DNA of 64,000 nt. Source: Gentiana macrophylla. Lineage: Eukaryota > Streptophyta > Magnoliopsida > Gentianales > Gentianaceae. Under the pieces are notes generated by a model. It did no database searches and was not told the DNA's origin. It saw only the letters and a list, made by a program, of their open reading frames with translations. The stretch covers positions 270,547-334,546 of the forward strand of contig JAOBSW010001181.1 of assembly GCA_026214975.1 (NCBI GenBank), written 5' to 3'. Positions 9,043-19,859 of the stretch are shown in pieces. The first letter of the stretch is position 1; every line of letters starts with the position of its first letter. The translations under genes and the position numbers were made by a program.

Positions 9043-10573
9043 ATGGTGTTCACTAGAACAGGAGCGGGTGCAGAAGCGTCAGGAGTCCGCCGTGAAAGTC
9101 TGACACCAGTCATAAGGGGCGGTTTTGTGAGGCAGAATCCTTCACCACACCCGAGCCCCACTCCACCCCCTCATACTGTGACCCCTACACCACTATCTCA
9201 GCAGGGCTTGTCACCGCGACCTCATCAGGAGCAACGCCCACAATGGCATGTGGGAAGTTCGGTTCAGTTTTCATTGGTAAATGATGTTCCAGCAGGTTTA
9301 GTACCGCCACCAGTGAGCTACCCTCCACCAAGGTATAACTACATCTATGGAGAACCAGGAGAAGCACCTATACGAGTCACTGTAGTTGGAGACATTCCAC
9401 CAGTCAACATGCCCCCTCCAGTGAGTGTTTACCCTCCACCGGTAAGCCACCCCTCACCACCAGTTTTTCATCATCAGCAGCATCAGAGCTTTTACCCTCC
9501 TCCAGTAGGTCATACACCTCGACCTACTATACCTCCTTCACCCCGTTTTGACCATCAACAAGGCTTTGGTTACCCACCCTACGGTTTCCACCAACACCAG
9601 TACCTGCAGCAGGAGATACCCTATGGATACCCTCCATTTTATCCACAAGCCCCACCGGTTAGACCGGCACTTGAGCAAGCACCACCGATTGATTGGTATA
9701 TGAGGTTGAGAAGAAACAGAGTTCCGGATTTCTATGGGAATGTGGAACATTCCAAGGCCGAAGAATGGTTAAGAGGCTTTGAAAAGGCTTGCAGGAATAT
9801 ACATGTTCCTGAATCTGAGATGGCCCAGTTGGCGGTTAGTTTCCTTTTAGGTGCAGCTGAAGCTTGGATCGATGTCACACAGAGCAGTAATGGGAAAGTA
9901 ACAGATTGGGAAGGCTTTAAGGCCATGTTCTATAACGAGTATTTTTCCAAAAACGGTGCAGGCAGACATGGCAAGTCAGTTTTTGAAACTTAAACAGGGT
10001 AATTATATGACAGTATCCCAGTACACCAACAAGTTTAACGAGTTGGGAAGATTCTACCCTGAGTTGATGAAGGTCGAAGAGTGGAAGATGGATCTTTATA
10101 AGGAAGGTTTAGCATATCAGATACAGTTTGGTATGTTAGGTTTCACGGCTAAGAATTTGGCCGAATTGTTGAATAAGGCTTTAGAGGTTGAGACCTTCAG
10201 GAAGAAGGCCACTGTGGTTATTGGGAGCATGAGGAGTTTTGGAACAAGCCAATGTAATAACCAGGGAGCACCGCAGCAGAATTTGAAGAAGACAACGGCT
10301 CATGCAGTGAGTAAACCTCCAACCGGAGTACCACTTTGCCCTAAGTGCAATAGGAATCACTCGGGTGAGTGCCGAGTTCATACACACGGCTGTTATCTTT
10401 GTGGAGAGATGGGACATTTTGCTAAGAATTGTCCGACAAAGGGTCCTGCAAGTAATCAGAGGCAAGGAAGTGGTAGAGGCGGCCAGAGTCGCCCAGTTCG
10501 AGTTTTTGTAGTGGATGCTGAGGTGGTTGAACCAGACGATAATGTTATTTCAGGTACCTTTTGTTTAATTTAA
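9043..10573 (+). pseudogene. gag polyprotein of the Ty3/gypsy element, frameshifted
   Basis: Gag forms the particle and packages the RNA. The first part (9043 to about 9950) has a proline- and histidine-rich N-terminus of about 200 residues, then a capsid-type retrotransposon-gag domain beginning near DWYMRLRRNRVPDF. At the A-run 9949-9953 the frame breaks, and the remaining capsid continues one frame over (to 10573). It ends in a CPKC..NH...C motif followed by a CCHC zinc knuckle, CYLCGEMGHFAKNC. One extra A in the run would explain the shift. The ATG at 9043 follows the PBS by about 85 bp and opens the longest frame, so I take it as the start. Confidence 0.9.
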
Positions 10574-10610
10574 TTTATTAGAATACTTTTATAGCACGAT
10601 TTGTATCAAG

Positions 10611-11135
10611 TTGTATTTGTATTTAAATAAACGAATTCACATCCTAGGTACAATAATGTTAGACAACTTAGTGGTCACGGCATTGTTTGATACAGGAGCG
10701 TCTAACACCTTTGTGTCAACTAAGGTAGCTAAGAGGCTTAAATTACCAATGGAACCTTTAAGAAACACTTTGGAGATAACAACACCTTTAGGAAAAGTGA
10801 CTAAGGTAACCAAGTTGATGCCTCAAGTAGATGTTCGAGTTGGAACGTATCATTGCAAGAGTGACTTTACGGTTCTAGACTTTTCGGATTTTGATGTGAT
10901 TCTTGGAATAGATTGTCTATCCGAGAATTTTGTCCACTTGGATTGTAGAGAAAAGAGAGTGACCTTCAAGATACCCGGAAAATCAGAAAAGACATATCAG
11001 GGTAACATTTATAAGCCTACTAAGAAGCGTCATCCTATAATATCAGCGGTTAAGGCTATAAGAGCTTGTCAGAAAGGTTGTGAAGGCTACTTGTTGTACG
11101 CAGTGGATATGGAACAAGTGAAGCCTAAGTTATAA
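10611..11135 (+). pseudogene. Aspartic protease and linker of the Ty3/gypsy pol, ends at nonsense codons
   Basis: The protease cleaves the gag-pol polyprotein. The active-site block FDTGASNTFVS is clear, and a second conserved block, DFDVILGIDCL, follows about 70 residues later. The frame is the same as the RT region downstream but is cut by TAA at 11133, TAA at 11157 and TAG at 11301. Codons just before the RT domain still read as the usual linker (for example [13 protein letters not shown]), so the stops are point changes in a formerly continuous pol. The ATG shown at the start lies in linker and is not necessarily a natural start. Confidence 0.85.
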
Positions 11136-11303
11136 GAAACCCCTGTAGTCAAGGAATAACCTGAAGTGTTTTCAGAAGAGTTACCGGGAAACATGCCTGA
11201 TAGAGAGATTGAATTTGAGATCGAGTCGATACCAGGAGCGGCACCAGTTGCTAAGGCACCCTATAGAATGGCTCCGGCTGAATTGAAAGAGTTGAAAGCT
11301 TAG

Positions 11304-12548
11304 CTTAAGGATATTCTTGAGAGAAACATAATTCAGCCTAGTACTTCGCCTTGGGGAGCCCCAGTGTTGTTTGTCAAGAAAAAAGATGGTAGCATGAGGA
11401 TGTGCATAGACTACAGAGCATTGAACAATCTTACCATCAAGAATAAGTACTATTTGCCAAGGATAGATGATCTGTTTAACCAGTTGCAAGGCAAGAGAGT
11501 GTTCTCCAAGATTGATATTAGGTCAGGGTACCATCAGTTGAAGATCAAGGTAGCAGATATACCGAAGACGGCTTTTAGTACAAGATATGGACATTATGAG
11601 TTCTTAGTCATGCCTTTTGGACTCACTAATGCTCCATCTGCATTTATGGATTTAATGCAGTGTATTTTCATGCCATACTTGGAAAAGTTTGTGATAGTGT
11701 TCATAGATGACATCCTAGTATACTCAAAGGATGAGAGAGAACATGAGGAGCACTTAAGGATAGTGTTGGAGACTTTGAAGAAGAACCGGTTGTATGCTAA
11801 GTTCTCAAAGTGCGACTTTTGGTTGGATCAAGTAAGTTTCTTGGGTCATGTCATTTATGGAGATGGCATCAAGGTTGATCCGGCAAAGATTGAAGCGGTT
11901 GAGAAATGGTCCAGACCGACTACAGTTTCTGAGGTTAGGAGTTATCTCGGTTTGGCTGGCTATTATAGGAAGTTTGTACAAGACTTCTCAAAGATAGCTA
12001 CACCACTTACCCGGCTTACTCAAAAGGATGTGAAGTTCGAGTGGACCAATGAGTGTGAGGAGGCTTTTGAAACGCTGAAGAAGAAGTTGACTACAGCACC
12101 AGTTTTGGCAGTGCCGGAGATCTTTGATAATTACGACGTTTACACGGATGCTTCGGGACAAAGTTTAGGTTGTGTGTTGATGCAGGGAGGGAAGGTAATT
12201 GCTTATGCATCCAGACAGTTGAAGGTGCATGAGAAGAATTACCCAACCCACGACTTGGAGTTAGCAGCGGTTGTGTTTGCCTTGAAGATTTGGAGGCACT
12301 ACTTGTATGGATTTAAGGCCAGGATCTTTACCGATCACAAGAGTTTGAAGTATTTATTTACCCAAGAAAATCTGAATATGAGACAAAGGAGATGGTTAGA
12401 GTTTGTTAAGGATTATGACCTGGAAATTCAGTACCACCCGGGTAAAGCAAATGTAGTGGCTGATGCTTTGAGCAGGAAACCAGTGTTTGCAGTTTCAAGC
12501 ATTGAAGGCGAGCGAAAGGTTAGATGGGTTGAGAATCCGAAGCTTTGA
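11304..12548 (+). pseudogene. Reverse transcriptase and RNase H of the Ty3/gypsy element
   Basis: RT copies the RNA genome to DNA and RNase H removes the RNA strand. Motifs in order: [47 protein letters not shown], and the catalytic FIDDILVYS (normally YVDD or FIDD in this group). RNase H follows with [14 protein letters not shown] and the TDHKSLKY block. The domain runs intact from just after the TAG at 11301. It loses frame at about 12486, where a one-base change moves the connection to integrase into another frame. Apart from the frame loss, no catalytic residue appears to be missing. Confidence 0.93.
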
Positions 12549-13851
12549 TCAGATTGAAGACCGGCAGTTTGTGGCACCGTTTTTAGCAAGGTCTGAGTTG
12601 ATGGATGACATTCGGGAGAAGCAAGATGAAGACCCAGTTTTGGTTGACTTGAAGCGAGTTGCAAGGGAAAAGCCTACGGTTGGCTATGTGTTAGATAAGA
12701 ATGGCAATCTTTGGTACCAGGATCGTTTGTGTGTGCCTAATGTTGGTGATTTAAGACAGAGAGTCTTGGAACATGCACATATGATTGCTTTTGCAGTTCA
12801 TCCGGGAGCTACTAAAATGTACAGGGACTTGAAGGAAAGGTTTTGGTGGCCCTCGATGAAACTGGAGATAGCCAAGTTCGTTGTAGAGTGTGATACTTGC
12901 CAGAAGGTTAAGGCAGAACATAGAAGGCCAGGAGGAATGCTTAAGCCATTGGACATCCCGGAATGGAAATGGGATAAGATGACCATGGATTTCATCACCG
13001 GTTTACCTAAGACGAGAAGCGGTCATGATGCGATTTGGGTGATTGTGGATAGATTGACCAAGTCCGCCCATTTCTTACCGTATAAGGTTGATATGTCCTT
13101 GAAGAAGATGATGACACTATACCTGGATAATATAGTGAAGTTACACGGAGTACCTATCTCGATAGTTTCGGATCGTGATTCGAGGTTCGTCAGTCGGTTT
13201 TGGAAAAGTTTACAAGCAGCTTTTGGAACCAAGTTGGATTTGAGTACGGCCTTTCATCCTCAGATAGATGGACAATCTGAGAGAACCATCCAAACACTTG
13301 AAGATATGTTGAGAGCTTATGTTTTGGAAGTAGGCGGATCATGGGATGATTACCTACCTGTGGCGGAGTTTGCCTACAACAACAGTTATCATGCAAGTAT
13401 AGGCATGCCACCGTTTGAAGCGTTGTATGGAAGAAGATGTAAAACGCCGCTGTTTTGGGATGAAGTCGGGGAAAGACAAATCACCGGGCCGGAATTGGTT
13501 GAGCAAGCAAGAGAGCGAGTTCAGTTGGTTGAGAAGAATCTGAAGGTAGCTCAAGATAGGCAGAAGAGTTGGGCAGATGTTAGAAGAAGACCTCTTGAGT
13601 TTGAAGTTGGTGAAAGAGTTTATCTACGAGCTTCGCCAATGAAGGGAGTAAAACGCTTTGGACAAAGAGGGAAGCTAAGCCCTAGGTATGTTGGACCTTT
13701 TGAGATTTTGGAAAGGGTTGGACCGTTGGCATATAAACTTAAGTTACCGGAATCCATGTCAAGAGTCCACAACGTGTTTCATGTCTCAATGTTGAAGAAG
13801 TGTTTGACCAAAAGTGATGTTGAGACCACTGTTGATCCGGAGATCCTGTAG
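12487..13851 (+). pseudogene. Integrase of the Ty3/gypsy element, truncated before its chromodomain
   Basis: Integrase inserts the DNA copy. The zinc-binding HHCC region is seen (HAHMIAFAVHPG... then CDTCQKVKAEH), followed by the DDE core: D in TMDFITGLP, D in VSDRDSRF, E in DGQSERTIQTLE. A GPF/Y-type module with PRYVGPFEILERVGP and SRVHNVFHVSMLK follows. The frame stops at TAG 13849-13851, where related elements run on into a chromodomain. The start given is only the point where the frame opens, inside the RNase H to integrase linker. Confidence 0.92.
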
Positions 13852-14062
13852 GACAATCTTTCGTATGATGAGGCACCGATCAGAATTTTGGCCGGAAAGA
13901 AAAGATGATTAAGAGACGGTTGATTCCTTTGGTTCTGGTGCAATGGAGCAATCATTCACCGGATGAAGCTACTTGGGAAGTTGAGGACGATATGATCAGC
14001 GATTTTCCAAATTTTATGGACTTACCAGGTATGTTCAACGCTTCGAGGAAGAAACTCCTTTA
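13852..14062 (+). pseudogene. Chromodomain remnant at the pol C-terminus
   Basis: After the stop at 13849, the frame still reads DNLSYDEAPIRILAG. Near 13895 a shift is needed to reach a frame reading LVLVQWSNHSPDEATWEVED, which then runs to TAA at 14060-14062. The W...H...EATWE pattern is the chromodomain of chromovirus integrases. In relatives it can steer insertion to heterochromatin by binding modified histone H3. Two lesions separate it from the integrase here. Confidence 0.85.
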
Positions 14063-14074
14063 AGGGGGGAAGAA
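14062..14074 (+). other. Polypurine tract
   Basis: AAGGGGGGAAGAA directly precedes the right LTR and would prime plus-strand synthesis. Confidence 0.9.
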
Positions 14075-16281
14075 TGTAATATTCTGATTTTCGGGAAAGG
14101 GCAAACGTGTCATTTTGCGAAAACGAAATATTGGGTTCGGTTCCTTTTATTCGGAGTTTAATAATTTGGATATTTATGTATATAATTTGATTTATATATA
14201 AAAATATTTAAGAGAGAAAAATCTGGTTTAATAAGGGTGATTAAGGAAAATCAGTTTGGGATTTTTTTGTATTTAAGGAAAAATTAGCCAAATCAACCCT
14301 TAGAACTTTTAATCAGATTTTTCCACCTCCAAATTCACTCTCTGCGTGTGTGATCAAGGGAATAGGGCTGAGGGAATTTTCATCAGTTGTTAATTCAATC
14401 CTTGACGGTTTTCAGATCAGAGTCGAGCACCGGAATCGTTGTGAAGAGAGCAACGTTGCGACATCAAAAAGTTGAAGCTTTGATAAGGTATGATTAAACC
14501 CTAGCTTTGTTCTTCTTCGAGTTTGAAGGATTCAAACTCATCAACTCATAGTTTTTATCGTTTAGAAGCTTGTGATCGAATCTAATCTAAGTTTGGATTT
14601 ATCACATGTTTTCCTGCAGAAAAGGATCAGTTTCGCTGCTGTTTTTCTGTGGTTTGAAGTCGGAATTAGCTGCTTAAAAGGTAAGAGGCTCTTCCTACAA
14701 TTTCAATTATCGTTCATAAGGTTTAGATCGTGTTTAAGATGTTCTAATGCTAGGAAGATGTGTTTTCATTGATCAAAGGATCATAGATGATTTGGTATGT
14801 TTAGATATATTTTTCCTATGTTTTACTATGTTAAGTTCGATGCCAATTAGGTTGGAAACGGATTGGAAATCGCGTCTTGATGATTTTACCGTCTTGGGAA
14901 AACCCCGGACAAACGGGCATTTGTAATTGTAGTAGCTCAAACGGTCGTTTGCATAAGGCAGACGGGCGTTTGAGGTTAGATTTTTTATTCATGATGTAGC
15001 CATTTTTTACGGACGGGCGTTTGGGGTTAGTGGACGGGCGTTCGATGTCGAACCGGCGTCCATAGGATATTCAAACGGGCGTTTGACCTGTTTTACCTTG
15101 TTTTTACTTTTCTATTGTTTCGGCTTGGTTTTGGGCTTCATAACCATGTTATAATCGTCTAAACCCTTAATTTGTAAAATGCAAACACTCATAAACATAA
15201 ACAAGCCTCGATTGAACTTCTGATTCGTTCAGTTAAAACACCGAATGTACTCTTAAAGGGAGTTGAAGTTCAGATCCGTCGGAAGGGCATGAAAGGGCTT
15301 GTGCTTTGGTGAACTAGAGTTCATCATTGTCTGTGTAATTGATAGGATGTGCTGTCTAGTTGTCTAAGTGAGGGAGTAGAGTTGATAAGGTGAGTTTTAT
15401 TCTGAAAACACTTAGGCGGCTAGTTAATTCACATTAATAATTACATATGTGTGGTAAAAGATAAAACATCATTTATTATCGGTTAGGCACTCTTTTATAT
15501 CGGCGATGTGATACGTTCATAAAAGGTGAACAACGCTACTGGCCTTAAACGGCTGAAGGGTAGTGGAGGAAATTCATCGGACGTATACGCATACCCGGGA
15601 GACCCCGGAGCTAATCGGTGCTAATCACCGTTAGTTAGCATGTATATCTTCAGGCTGATGAACGCCATGCACAGTGTCCTTGAGTAATGATGTAACAAAG
15701 ATAAGTTAAGCTAGAAACGTTTAGTCATGACGTGTTGATGGACACGAAGTGAACCCTAAATTGAGTCGGCCTCGTTAAGACAAATCTCTTAATAATAAAC
15801 CTTAATTAAATTGTAGCTTCTACTTCTTACTTTGTACAATGTACTTACCTTAAATGCATGTTTATTTATGTGTTTGGGGGAGAGAAGACGAACAAGTAAA
15901 TGATGAGTTCGAGGAGGACTTTGATGACGACGTTTGAGGACGCCGGACTTGAAGACCTTGTTTATTATCTATTTATTTACATTTATTTCATAGACTTGGA
16001 TCATTATTGGATCTTGTAGTTACTTTTAGTACTTTGAAATTCATAAAATTTTGGATTCGTTGGTTTTGTTTCGGATGTAATAATATTACATTTCCTCTTT
16101 AGTTCTTTAATTCTAATCTTAGTTATTTGAAAAAAAATTACCCAAGTCTTTTAGCTTCCGTTTGCTTTTATTTGATACGATGTAGTAGAGGCTTACGTGT
16201 AATATTATTTATTTAATATTATGCGTGCCGAACGTTTCGATTTCCGGATAAGGACTCAGTGTCCGGGAACGGGGCATTACA
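14075..16281 (+). repeat. 3' LTR of the Ty3/gypsy element
   Basis: 2207 bp, TGTAATATTCTG to GGCATTACA, colinear with the 5' LTR. It lacks about 30 bp of the palindrome array (near 14905-14930) and a short piece near 14255 present in the left copy. It is followed by the AAAAA target repeat. Confidence 0.95.
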
Positions 16282-16286
16282 AAAAA

Positions 16287-16427
16287 GGTCTATATAAACA
16301 AATCGGCTCCCTATAGCCATTCCATGTCCTTATTCTATTTTCGTTTTTTTATACTTTTTAATACTAACTTTAAGATTTCAGCAATTTAGTTTTCTTATCT
16401 CTCTAAAAATCCATTTATTCTTATCAT
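16287..16427. other. Short unique spacer
   Basis: 140 bp between the Ty3 element and the hAT element. It contains TCTATATAAAC, a possible TATA box or remnant promoter. No gene seen. Confidence 0.4.
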
Positions 16428-16439
16428 AGTTATCAGAGC

Positions 16440-16605
16440 CAGCCCGGCCCGGCGGTTGAACCGCTCTAACTGGTGACCCGGTCACGGAACCGGTCTGGGT
16501 CGTGTATTGGCCCGCTCATGTAAGGTAAACGCTCAGACCCGTAAAAACCGGTGGTTGAACCGGTGACTCGTGACCCGGCCGGGTTTTAGTCGACCCGGTT
16601 GGTTT
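16440..16605. repeat. Left subterminal repeats of the hAT element
   Basis: Several copies of the near-palindrome CGGTTGAACCG and of GACCCGG lie in 160 GC-rich bases. hAT transposases bind multiple subterminal motifs, so this is the likely binding region. The right end has the mirror set. Confidence 0.8.
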
Positions 16606-17506
16606 TAGAAAATAATGTTTTTTTTATCAGTTTTATTACGAAAATACCCCAACCTAAAGCCCTAAATGGCTAAATCTAATTCTAATCGACATTGTTCTTG
16701 CTTCAGAGACTTCATTGCTGCTAATTGCTCTACGCCTCTTCTTCCTCATGTAACAATCAATATTTTCTTTTCAATTTCGACTTTCAAGTTTCAACTTTCT
16801 ACTCTAGTTTCATACTTTCGTTTCATCTTCCCAATCTTTTCTTTTCAATTTGAAATTTTCAAGGGTTCTATTTATTGTGTTTTTTGTTGTTTTACTCTTT
16901 GACTTTTATGTTATATACTTATATATGTTATTCTGCTCTGCAATATTAGTTTTTTGCTCTTGTTTTATTCTCTAAATCCTATGTATGGTATAATGATTGT
17001 AAGAGCTGGTGGATTGTAAGAGATGGTGTAGTCCGAAAAAGTTCTTCTTGAATGAGAAGAAATGTGTTGTTGGATTAATTATACTATTATAGTAAGGACA
17101 CTTTTGTTATGTTTAGAATGGTAACTCAAAATGCCTCTACAATTGCTATGAAGCCATTGCTAAATATGGAGTTTTCCTAATTGATAGCACATAAATGACA
17201 TAATATAGTAATAGTATGTTCCTAGATTTATATTTGGAATGGTGTCCATAACCTATTTGGAATGTATGAGGGGCTAAAATAAAAATGAAAAGTGGAAACT
17301 AGATGCACAAGTAAAGAAGGATAGACCGGGAAAAATGTAGTATCAGAATTTTAAGATGTTACAATATATGGACACCATTGACTGATGAACATATATATTA
17401 TGCAATTGATTACTAATAATTTCTTAAGGTTGTCATTCACATATTAGGAATACATTAAACTAACATTTTTATGGTTGCTTTGTTTTATTATCATAACAGA
17501 GAAAAT

Positions 17507-17833
17507 ATGGCTAGTAGTGAAACCGCAACACCAAATTCTTCCACCGGACAAAATCAAACCCTATCAAGGGGGAAGACGGATCCGGCATGGGCTCATTGTA
17601 GGGAAATTCCATCAGAAAACAAGAGACGCAATACAATAGTTTGTTGTGACAAGCATATTAAAGGAGGTGGAATAAACCGATTCAAACAACATCATGCTAG
17701 TATAAAAAGTGAGGTTTCATCGTGTACCAAAGTAAGTGCCCAAATAAGATTTGAAGTGAAGAAAGCTTTTGAAAGTACTTCTACGAATAACAAAATTGGG
17801 GGAAGAAAATGTGGTGCATATTGTAACGGATAA
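17507..17833 (+). pseudogene. hAT transposase exon with BED zinc finger, then frameshift
   Basis: From ATG 17507 the frame has a serine/threonine-rich start, then RGKTDPAWAHCREI and GGGINRFKQHHA, the two halves of a BED zinc finger that binds DNA. The usual C-x2-C pair is compressed to adjacent cysteines (IVCCDKH), so two residues are missing and zinc binding is doubtful. After AFESTSTNN the sequence jumps directly to the second part of the catalytic region in another frame. The middle of a normal hAT transposase (a DUF659-like part with the first catalytic aspartate) is therefore deleted. The frame ends at 17833. Confidence 0.8.
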
Positions 17834-18695
17834 TGCTTCAAATTATGTGGCCGCCGGGAGATTATTGGAGAAGGAATTTCCAACAATATTTTGGTCACCT
17901 TGTGCTACTCATTGCCTAAACTTGATGTTTCAAGACTTTGGAAAGTTTGAGGAGGTAAACTTACTTGTCACTCATGCATCCAAGATTACAAGATATATTT
18001 ATAATCACTGTTATCCCTTATTCTTGATAAGAAAACACACTGGTGGTAGAGAAATACTCCGTCCTGATCCAACAAGATTTGCTACAAATTTCATTGCATT
18101 ACAAAGCATTTTGGCTCAAAAGGATGCATTGAGAGCCATGGTGACGTCAAAAGAATGGAAATTATGTGCTTATGCAAAGGATAAACAAGGAAAAAAGTTT
18201 GAAGAATGGGTGTTGGATTCCACGTTTTGGAAAGAATGTGCTATCATTGTCCAACTTACAGAGCCACTCATGCGAGTATTACGGTTAGTTGATAGTGATG
18301 AAAGGCCGGCAATGGGCTATTTGTATGCTGCTATGCATAAAGCAAGAGAAGAATTGGTGAGACGGTCACATAGACAAAAGAGAAGGGTTGATGCATATTT
18401 GAAAGTCATTGATTATAGATGGGATAACCAACTTTTCAAAAATCTCCATCCAGCTTATTTTTTTTTCAATCCCGCCCATCAATACAATGCGGATGACATG
18501 GAAAAACATGGACATACCGGGTCTTCTCTTTTGGATGTCAGTGAAAAATATGCATATGGGAACCCAACTTTGATGGCTAAGTTAACCAAAGAATCAAATT
18601 TATTTTGTGGAGCGGAAGGTGATTTTGGTAGGCCCTCTGCAATTCATGATCGTGATGCCATGATCTCATGTAATTTTATGAATGAAGTTTTATAG
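17800..18695 (+). pseudogene. hAT transposase catalytic region
   Basis: The frame reads VVHIVTDNASNYVAAG and WSPCATHCLNLMFQDF, the conserved block around the second catalytic aspartate and the C..H motif of hAT transposases. The following helical insertion domain includes LRPDPTRFATNFIAL and FWKECAIIV. It stops at 18693-18695 after FMNEVL, where an intron or break precedes the dimerisation exon. About 295 residues remain of a protein usually 600-750 long. The upstream junction is a deletion plus frameshift, so this is not an independent gene. Confidence 0.88.
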
Positions 18696-18792
18696 TTTTA
18701 GTTGCATTGATGTTTTTCTCAATTTTCCTGATATCAATCATTTCATTATTCCTCTTTTGTTTCCTGATTAGATTTTGTTTTATGTTTACTAG

Positions 18793-18998
18793 ATGAGTGG
18801 TGGACATGTTATGGTAATGGCGCTCCTAATTTGCAAAAGTTAGCTATACGAGTATTAAGTCAAACTTGCAGTGCTTCTGGATGTGAGAGGAATTGGAGTA
18901 TATTCGAACATATTCACTCCAAAAAGAGGAATAGATTGGAGCATCAAAGACTGAATGATTTGGTCTATGTACACTACAACTTGCGGTTACAACTAAAG
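18793..18998 (+). pseudogene. hAT C-terminal dimerisation exon
   Basis: After a TAG acceptor the frame reads DEWWTCYG, then SQTCSASGCERNWS and RNRLEHQRLNDLVYVHYN. This is the Dimer_Tnp_hAT signature. The glutamate in CERNWS is the third catalytic residue of the hAT DDE triad. The exon ends at CTAAAG before TAAATC. Confidence 0.88.
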
Positions 18999-19082
18999 TA
19001 AATCATTAGAATTCCTATTTGTTGTACTTATTTTTTTTATGACTAAATGATATTGATATTTTCACATGTTGTTTTTGCTTAG

Positions 19083-19484
19083 GAGTGCAAAGGGAAGAAA
19101 TTACGACCCTATTGACTACGGACAATTTGGTGTCAATGGAAATTGGGTTTTATAAGATGAGCCTTCTATTTTGACCGTTGCAGAATTGGAAGCTTTTAGA
19201 AAGGAATTTTCAGAATTAGATTTTCAAGCATTGAGGACTGGTAAGAACTATGTTTGTCATCTTTTATTGTTTATCTATCTGTGTAATGTCATCATTGAAG
19301 TAAATTACCATCATTTCTAAATAAAGCTGTTTCTTTTAGGAAAACTATCAATTAACTGATCATATACATTTTGTTAGATGAAGGTAACGAAATTCTGAAT
19401 TTGGATGACTTAGATGATGTTGATGACGAAGGTCAAACCAATATTGAAGAAAATGTTAAAGAAGGGAATGAAGACCCTGCATGA
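19083..19484 (+). pseudogene. hAT transposase 3' exons with a nonsense codon
   Basis: Two further exon-like pieces, 19083-19240 and 19378-19484, follow AG acceptors. The first reads RNYDPIDYGQF, a common hAT tail, and is stopped by TAA at 19152. The second is acidic (NLDDLDDVDDEG) and ends at TGA 19482. Acidic tails of this type follow the dimerisation region in many plant hAT proteins. Confidence 0.65.
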
Positions 19485-19754
19485 GAAGAAATTGGTGGTA
19501 ATGAATTTGGTCATTGTTGGGAACAAGGGAACTAGTTTTTATTTGAATTAATAATGTTATAATGCATGGAACAGCTCTTTTGCAAGGAACTTTGATGGTT
19601 TTCCACTAGTATCGTCGTGTGTTTTGGTATCAAAAACACTTTTCATTTGTATTTGTTATGATTTGGATGTTGGAATATTTTGGAATTGATTATGGTTGTC
19701 AAATTTTAGTTTTTTTATTTATTTTTATGTATGAAAATATTATTTTTAAGTAAC

Positions 19755-19851
19755 CTTATGTTGTGACCCACCGGTCGAACCAGTAACCCACCGGTTGAAC
19801 CGGTGACCCGGTAACTTTTCCGGGTCAATGACCGGGCCGGGTCTGATAACT
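19755..19851. repeat. Right subterminal repeats and terminus of the hAT element
   Basis: GACCCACCGGTCGAACC, CACCGGTTGAACCGGTGACC and GACCGGGCCGGGTCTGATAACT mirror the left end in inverted orientation. Confidence 0.82.
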
Positions 19852-19859
19852 CTTATTCC

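Larger units (their letters stand above)
6715..16281 (+). mobile_element. Ty3/gypsy LTR retrotransposon, chromovirus (Tekay/Del-like), complete but defective
   Basis: The element is 9567 bp with two LTRs (6715-8945 and 14075-16281) starting TGTAATAT and ending TTACA. It is flanked by AAAAA on both sides (6710-6714 and 16282-16286), a 5-bp target duplication. A PBS matching initiator tRNA-Met follows the left LTR, and a polypurine tract precedes the right one. Internal order is gag, protease, RT, RNase H, integrase, chromodomain, which defines Ty3/gypsy chromoviruses. The double zinc-knuckle-like gag and the C-terminal chromodomain suggest the Tekay/Del lineage. Several frame breaks and three nonsense codons make this copy non-autonomous. 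The LTRs differ by scattered substitutions and one roughly 30-bp indel, so the insertion is not brand new. Confidence 0.95.
16428..19851 (+). mobile_element. hAT-superfamily DNA transposon, degenerate
   Basis: The ends are inverted: AGTTATCAG at 16428-16436 and CTGATAACT at 19843-19851, each next to CCCGGCCCGG-type sequence. Both subterminal regions carry repeats of CGGTTGAACCG and GGTGACCCGG (about 16450-16600 and 19760-19845). Inside are a BED zinc finger, a hAT catalytic region and a dimerisation region, all on the plus strand. The flanks CTTATCAT and CTTATTCC match at the first five of eight bases, so the expected 8-bp target duplication is decayed or the ends are misjudged by a base or two. 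The transposase is interrupted, so the element cannot move on its own. Confidence 0.85.

Noticed and set aside
10181..13554. Minus-strand ORFs across gag and pol of the Ty3 element
   Set aside because: Shadows of the plus-strand coding region, without their own motifs.
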